DNA of 64,000 nucleotides from Promethearchaeota archaeon (GTDB lineage: Archaea; Asgardarchaeota; Lokiarchaeia; Sigyniarchaeales; SOKP01). A program made the translations under genes and the position numbers. Shown here one piece after another: positions 60,027-64,000 of this stretch; position 1 is the stretch's first letter; each line of letters starts with the position of its first letter. Under the pieces are notes generated by a model. That model saw only the letters and a program-made list of their open reading frames with translations. It was not told the DNA's origin and ran no database searches. Where the stretch lies: positions 1,068,843 to 1,132,842 of the forward strand of contig JAHPZA010000006.1 in the NCBI GenBank assembly GCA_019058445.1, written 5' to 3'.

Positions 60027-61217
60027 GTGAGAATGGCGTATGTGATGATTTGGGATCCGTATGAGCGATTTTTGTGGGGTGTTGCAATTACCATCGCAGT
60101 AATATGCGGGATTCAATATATTAATAGGGGCAGGGATAGGGAAGTTTTAAATGAAAAACTTATAATGTATGGAATTGCTGTAAGTTTAATATGTCTTGCG
60201 ATGGTACGATTATTTTCATACTTTGCGGATTATGAGTTATACGGTGTTCTGATTGGTAATACCTATTACGGCGACTTTAGCAATTATACTCCTAATTATG
60301 AAATTTATGCTCGAATTCAATTGATTTTTTTTACTTTTGGGTTTATTTCAATTGTACTAACATTTGAAATAATTGTAAAGCGTACAAAATATATTATTAC
60401 ATTAATTTACGTTATTTTATTTATTTCAATTATAGTCTTGCCTTTCACTTTAGCGAGAGATATTTTTAATTTTACTATTTATCCAATATCGATTACCTTG
60501 CTTCTCTTCATAGTTTATTTATACACAAAATGGTCTAGAGTAGAATTTAAAGCTTTATCTTCTTTTTTAATTCTCGGTATATTTTTAATAGGGTTTGGGA
60601 ACTCATTAGGTTGGAGGGTATGGAAGTCGCTTAATATATTTCCATTAATGCTAGGTCCTATACTTTTCATATTAGGTTGTCTGATTTTATTAGCTCCGAC
60701 ATGGCTAAATCCCGAAAGAATTTTGCGAAATACTTTTTACTGGAAAATTCTAGCAAGCTTGATATTGTTTTCCTATTGTTCCCTAACGCTTATTAGTTTC
60801 ATTTTTGGTCTTGATGTCAGATTTATCCTTTATAACATATTTACAATTATAACCATATTTATTCTTTTCTACTTTTCTTTAAGAAATATTAAATCAGAAA
60901 TTTATTCGAAACGAGAGGAACCACATGGAGAAACACATCCAGACGTTTTAAGCATATTTACTAAACCTCAAAAAGTAACTGAAGAAGAAGTGTCGGTATC
61001 GAAGGAAAAGAAGATTTGCTTAGTATGTAAGGGGAAAGTGTCGAGATATGAGGTCTATTTATGCCCCGATTGCGAAGCAATTTACTGCCATAAATGCGCC
61101 CGTGCCGTAGAAAACCTGGAAAATGCCTGTTGGGTGTGTGAAAAACCGTTTGATGAATCCAAGCCTGTAAAAAAGTTGGAGGAGAAGGAAGAAGAGATTA
61201 CATTTGAAAAGAAATAA
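60027..61217 (+). CDS. Seven-TM membrane protein with C-terminal RING-like zinc domain
   Basis: 396 aa. About seven hydrophobic segments between residues 12 and 290, with a short N-terminus, then a cytoplasmic tail with a zinc domain: C331, C334, C346, C349, C354, C357, C368 and C371 (C-x2-C-x11-C-x2-C-x4-C-x2-C-x10-C-x2-C), resembling prokaryotic RING/B-box-like fingers. The end is acidic and basic mixed. A membrane-anchored ubiquitin-ligase-like or scaffold role is conceivable but inferred. GTG at 60027 follows GGAGGAGA; an ATG at 60033 is an alternative. It precedes HdrC by 59 bp. Confidence 0.6.
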   Translation: MRMAYVMIWDPYERFLWGVAITIAVICGIQYINRGRDREVLNEKLIMYGIAVSLICLAMVRLFSYFADYELYGVLIGNTYYGDFSNYTPNYEIYARIQLIFFTFGFISIVLTFEIIVKRTKYIITLIYVILFISIIVLPFTLARDIFNFTIYPISITLLLFIVYLYTKWSRVEFKALSSFLILGIFLIGFGNSLGWRVWKSLNIFPLMLGPILFILGCLILLAPTWLNPERILRNTFYWKILASLILFSYCSLTLISFIFGLDVRFILYNIFTIITIFILFYFSLRNIKSEIYSKREEPHGETHPDVLSIFTKPQKVTEEEVSVSKEKKICLVCKGKVSRYEVYLCPDCEAIYCHKCARAVENLENACWVCEKPFDESKPVKKLEEKEEEITFEKK

Positions 61218-61276
61218 TTTTAAAATTAAAAGACAATAATATAATATATTAATTACTAAGATTTGATTAGAATAAA

Positions 61277-61783
61277 ATGGCAACTATAGATTTCGAATTT
61301 AGGAATGAAATTATAAAATCTGACATTGGAAGTACCTTAGCGTACTGTTATCAGTGCGCAACTTGTTCAGGCGCATGTCCAGTAGCCCAGGTAACTGAAG
61401 GGAGATATAATCCTCGTCGATTGATCTTAGACGCATTACTTGGATTAAAAGAAAAAATTTTTGGAGCTGAAAATGCATTCAATATTTGGGGTTGCACAAT
61501 GTGCGATACTTGTGATGAAGTTTGTCCACAGAAGGTCGAACTTACAGAGATTTTCACGATTTTAAAGAATAAAAGTATAGAGCGCGGTGAAGCTCCGGCA
61601 TATTATACAGGTCAAGCATCTACAGTATTAGAACATGGTAAAGCAATACCTATGCAACCGGCTATTGAGAGAAGACGGGAACAATTAGGTCTTCCAAAAG
61701 TAATGGAACCTAATGTAGAAGAGGTTAAAAAACTATTGGGGGCAACTAAATTAGCGGAGAAGTTACCTCCAAAAGAAGCTTAA
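61277..61783 (+). CDS. hdrC: Heterodisulfide reductase subunit C-like Fe-S protein
   Basis: 168 aa. Two [4Fe-4S] motifs: CYQCATCSGACPVAQ (C24, C27, C30, C34) and CTMCDTCDEVCPQ (C73, C76, C79, C83), with the arrangement and LGLKEKIFGAENAFNIWG linker of HdrC. It passes electrons between an HdrA-type flavin subunit and HdrB or other oxidoreductases (family knowledge). HdrA and HdrB are not in the visible region. It lies directly after the 7TM-RING gene on the same strand. Confidence 0.88.
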   Translation: MATIDFEFRNEIIKSDIGSTLAYCYQCATCSGACPVAQVTEGRYNPRRLILDALLGLKEKIFGAENAFNIWGCTMCDTCDEVCPQKVELTEIFTILKNKSIERGEAPAYYTGQASTVLEHGKAIPMQPAIERRREQLGLPKVMEPNVEEVKKLLGATKLAEKLPPKEA

Positions 61784-61834
61784 ACTTTTTTTAAACCTAT
61801 TTTCTTACTTATTTTTAGTGAAGCCGTTAATCAC

Positions 61835-62488
61835 TTATAGTTCTAACCTTTTAGGGAGTTCTGAAATGTTCTTTAACATTCCTAAAGTCTTATAATTTTT
61901 AAACGCCTCTTGTGCTGTCATCCCTGAAAGAACGGGAATAAAAGTAACACCTGCCCGTTTAGCTGTTTCTGCGTCTGTTAAACTATCTCCTATATAAAGA
62001 ACTTGGGAAGGAAAGAAATTTAAAGTTTTTATGGCTAACAATAAACTTTCTGGATCTGGTTTATGAGTTTTCACATCTTCCCCTCCAATGATAATATCAA
62101 AATATTCTAGCAGATTTTCACGAGCCAAAATCGATTCTATTCTATAACGAAATTTAGTAGAAACGATACCGAGAATGATTCCATGATCCTTAAGTAAATG
62201 AATAATATTGTGAACATCATCAAACATAATCGTTAAATCAGCCATGACCTCATCCGCTTTTTGGATAAAATATTGAGAAAAGGCTTCAGCTTTATTTTTA
62301 TTTTTGGTTCCTGCTAATGTAATAAAAGTATCCTTTAAGGAAAGCCCAATTGTTTTTAAGATCTCTTTTTTTGAGGGAATCGGAAAATTTAGCATTTTAA
62401 ATCCATAGATTACACATTGTTCAACCCCTTTAGAGGAATTGGCAAGTGTGAAGTCAAAATCAAAAAGAATTGCTTTAATTTTTTCCAT
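61835..62488 (-). CDS. HAD-superfamily hydrolase, phosphoglycolate phosphatase-like
   Basis: About 217 aa. Motif I is ILFDFDFTLANSS (D-x-D-x-T), motif II GIVSTKFRYRIESIL (Ser/Thr), motif III a Lys in GGEDVKTHKPDPESLLLAI and motif IV VLYIGDSLTDAETAKRAGV (D-D). This is a C1-capped HAD phosphatase similar to phosphoglycolate phosphatase. The substrate is unknown. The frame is open from 62515; the ATG at 62488 (MEKIKAILFDFDFTLANSS) is preferred. It converges with HdrC. Confidence 0.85.
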   Translation of the reverse strand: MEKIKAILFDFDFTLANSSKGVEQCVIYGFKMLNFPIPSKKEILKTIGLSLKDTFITLAGTKNKNKAEAFSQYFIQKADEVMADLTIMFDDVHNIIHLLKDHGIILGIVSTKFRYRIESILARENLLEYFDIIIGGEDVKTHKPDPESLLLAIKTLNFFPSQVLYIGDSLTDAETAKRAGVTFIPVLSGMTAQEAFKNYKTLGMLKNISELPKRLEL

Positions 62489-62603
62489 AAATAACCTTTT
62501 ATTAATCTCTCCCATATTTTTTAGTTAAAGTAATAAACAAAATAAACAATTTTATTTTTCGAATTTGATATAAATAAGTTAATATTGAATAGAGGAGAAT
62601 TGT

Positions 62604-62666
62604 ATGAAAAAACTGATTATAGGTAGTAATTGGAAGATTAACAGGAGTTACTTTTTCCTAATTTAA
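62604..62666 (+). pseudogene. Short frame resembling the start of triosephosphate isomerase
   Basis: A GAGGAGAA ribosome-binding site precedes an ATG encoding MKKLIIGSNWKINRSYFFLI and a stop. IIGSNWKIN resembles the bacterial triosephosphate isomerase N-terminus (GNWKMN), but the frame ends after 20 codons and no further TIM sequence is found downstream in any frame. It may be a gene remnant or a chance match. It lies in the 254-bp gap between the HAD gene and the repeat protein. Confidence 0.3.
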
Positions 62667-62742
62667 TAATAGCCATACTTTTCGTAGGAAACAAGAAGTA
62701 AAAAAAAAAGGAATTTGAATTAGATTTATTTTAATTCTGAAA

Positions 62743-64000
62743 TTACATTGGTTCCTCAGGAGGTGGTTCTTCTGGTTCGGGCATCTCTTCCAAGATCCCT
62801 AGGAAGAACACTTTTCTTCCAACTGCTAGCAGACATGAGCACTTATCGCATCTACAGACTTTAACGAAAATTCTACCGAGGTCACCACATCCAAAATAGA
62901 ATTCAAATTTTCTGCATTTCCAAGCTTTTTTAATTTCCCATTCAATAGATTGTTGACATAAGTCTATTCGAATGAGATCTTCTGAGAGATATAATTTAGC
63001 ATCTCCATGATAGCATTTTTTACAGATGCGAACGCACCCACACCCGCTATATATCTCTTCGAATAGAAATGTCAAGGATTTAGGAATCTCCCCATTGCCT
63101 TCTGTATCAATGCTAAAGTATTCTATGAGATATGTGCCTAATGCAAGATTAAGAGAGAAAGGACTTGAATATTCAATCCATTCACCGCCGTTAATTCGAT
63201 AATATGTATGAGCTACTTCTGAAAAATCGTCTTTAGCAGATAAAACAAATTTTGAATTAAAATTTACATAAATCTTTCCCCCCGTACCCTCATAATAATC
63301 TTCAATTGTCAATTCGGTAGATGGTGGCCATAAATCTAAAACTTCTACGATAATTTCTTGATATGCTGTTAAAGCATCATTTGGTCTATCGTTATCAGCA
63401 TCAGTTACCCAAACTTTTAAGAGATAAGTACCAGGTAGTAAAACTACGTAATGGATACCAAGTGTTTTAAAAATATAGCTTTCAATTTCAATATAAACGT
63501 CAGCTATATCACTTTCATCAGATGCTTGTATATTTATAGGTACCACAACTCCATAGCTAGTAGGTTCTGTAAGTCCTATTGAAACTGTAATATCTGGAGG
63601 AGAAATATCATCATCCGTGATGGTTACGATATTTGTTTCAGTAGAACTCTCTTGATCCATAGAACCTCGGTCAAGGTCGGCATTGGTGGCAGAAACCGAG
63701 ATTGTATGAGTTCCTAAGGTATTTGGGACCGAATAAGCGCCACTCGATGCTCCTACTATAGTTCCATCGACTTTTACAGTAATAGAATCAATTCCACTTT
63801 CGGGATCATCAATAGAGACGGTCCAAAATCCTGGATTGCTGTCTAATTCATCACCAGTATATATAATACTGATCAATGGACCGCTGGTGTCATCATCTGC
63901 AATTATGACAGAATTTGATTCTAAGCTCGTTTCTTGATCACCAGGACCTCGGTCAAGGTCGGCATTGGTGGCAGAAACCGAGATTGTATGAGTTCCTAAG
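62743..64000 (-). CDS. Surface-type protein with Ig-like tandem repeats and Cys-rich C-terminus (5'-truncated by window)
   Basis: At least 419 codons; the frame remains open to the window edge, so the true start lies outside. The part near the edge repeats a unit of about 94 aa containing LGTHTISVSATNADLDRG, VIIADDD/VTITDDD and Pro-rich spacers, typical of bacterial-type Ig-like/cadherin-like repeats in cell-surface proteins. Another domain with WPPSTELTIEDYYEGTGG and INGGEWIEYSSPFSL follows. Residues near the C-terminus form a Cys-rich region (CGCVRICKKC, CQQS, CRCDKCSC), and the last 15 residues are Glu/Pro-rich. No transmembrane anchor is visible. Confidence 0.7.
   Translation of the reverse strand, partial: LGTHTISVSATNADLDRGPGDQETSLESNSVIIADDDTSGPLISIIYTGDELDSNPGFWTVSIDDPESGIDSITVKVDGTIVGASSGAYSVPNTLGTHTISVSATNADLDRGSMDQESSTETNIVTITDDDISPPDITVSIGLTEPTSYGVVVPINIQASDESDIADVYIEIESYIFKTLGIHYVVLLPGTYLLKVWVTDADNDRPNDALTAYQEIIVEVLDLWPPSTELTIEDYYEGTGGKIYVNFNSKFVLSAKDDFSEVAHTYYRINGGEWIEYSSPFSLNLALGTYLIEYFSIDTEGNGEIPKSLTFLFEEIYSGCGCVRICKKCYHGDAKLYLSEDLIRIDLCQQSIEWEIKKAWKCRKFEFYFGCGDLGRIFVKVCRCDKCSCLLAVGRKVFFLGILEEMPEPEEPPPEEPM
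63664..64000. repeat. Tandem 282-bp repeat within the surface protein gene
   Basis: The 55-bp sequences at 63664-63718 and 63946-64000 are identical (starting ACCTCGGTCAAGGTCGGCAT), 282 bp apart, equal to 94 codons. The second copy runs into the window edge, so more repeats may continue outside. Identity over 55 bp within otherwise diverged units points to recent recombination or gene conversion. Confidence 0.85.

Noticed and set aside
63664..64000. CRISPR-like array in the repeat protein region
   Set aside because: The repeats are in frame, 282 bp apart and encode Ig-like units, not short direct repeats with unique spacers. No CRISPR array was seen in the window.

Overview
The window looks like an AT-rich Asgard (Lokiarchaeota-type) archaeal chromosome. 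Reasons: an archaeal S10/spc ribosomal-protein operon with eL19, eL32, eS4 and RNase P Rpp29; archaeal information-processing genes (RadB, TFE-beta/RPC34-like, Trm1, MptE); and many eukaryotic-signature proteins: ribophorin I, an OSTC/Ost3-type oligosaccharyltransferase subunit, Sec61-beta, eukaryote-like Trm112, an Alg7-like GPT, roadblock/LC7, V4R/TRAPP-like and RING-like zinc proteins. Several enzymes look bacterial in type (GH4 glycosidase, class I FBPase, TlyA, PepD), as is common in this group. The assignment rests on gene content only. Layout: 0.1-9.6 kb is a minus-strand ribosomal operon running S19-L22-S3-L29-Rpp29-S17-L14-L24-S4e-L5-S14-S8-L6-L32e-L19e-L18-S5-L30-L15, with overlapping or tightly spaced genes. 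9.9-13.7 kb has a GNAT/ribokinase/cupin operon, a small membrane protein and a lipase. 14-20 kb holds ferredoxin, three M20 peptidases, an amidotransferase-like/RING fusion and the OSTC-like protein. 20.5-31.9 kb has cofactor genes (NAD kinase-like, GcvH, MptE), nucleic-acid genes (RecA-like ATPase, RadB, RNase H-fold protein, TFE-beta, RlmE, Trm1, KH/NusA-like), flavodoxin, FBPase and a TrkA-type protein. 32-43 kb is mostly membrane and surface functions: acyltransferase-like, TlyA, DUF362, a toroid polysaccharide-enzyme-like protein, PHP, UbiA and M48. 42.9-47.5 kb groups secretory-pathway genes (Alg7-like, ribophorin I, Sec61-beta) with Trm112 and an intron-bearing tRNA-Gln. 47.5-64 kb mixes glycan genes, MetAP2, roadblock, phosphatase, a radical-SAM activase, V4R/TRAPP-like proteins, GH4, an eRF1-like protein, nitrilase, thioredoxin, 7TM-RING, HdrC, HAD and a large repeat protein cut by the right edge. 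The most striking observation is a thioredoxin gene (minus strand, 59303-59686) interrupted just before its WCGPC active site by a 30-nt segment with an in-frame UGA. The segment folds as an archaeal bulge-helix-bulge (BHB) intron, and removing it restores a normal thioredoxin. The single tRNA gene, tRNA-Gln(UUG), carries two more BHB-like insertions, also exactly 30 nt each. This suggests that the tRNA splicing machinery also acts on at least one mRNA here.
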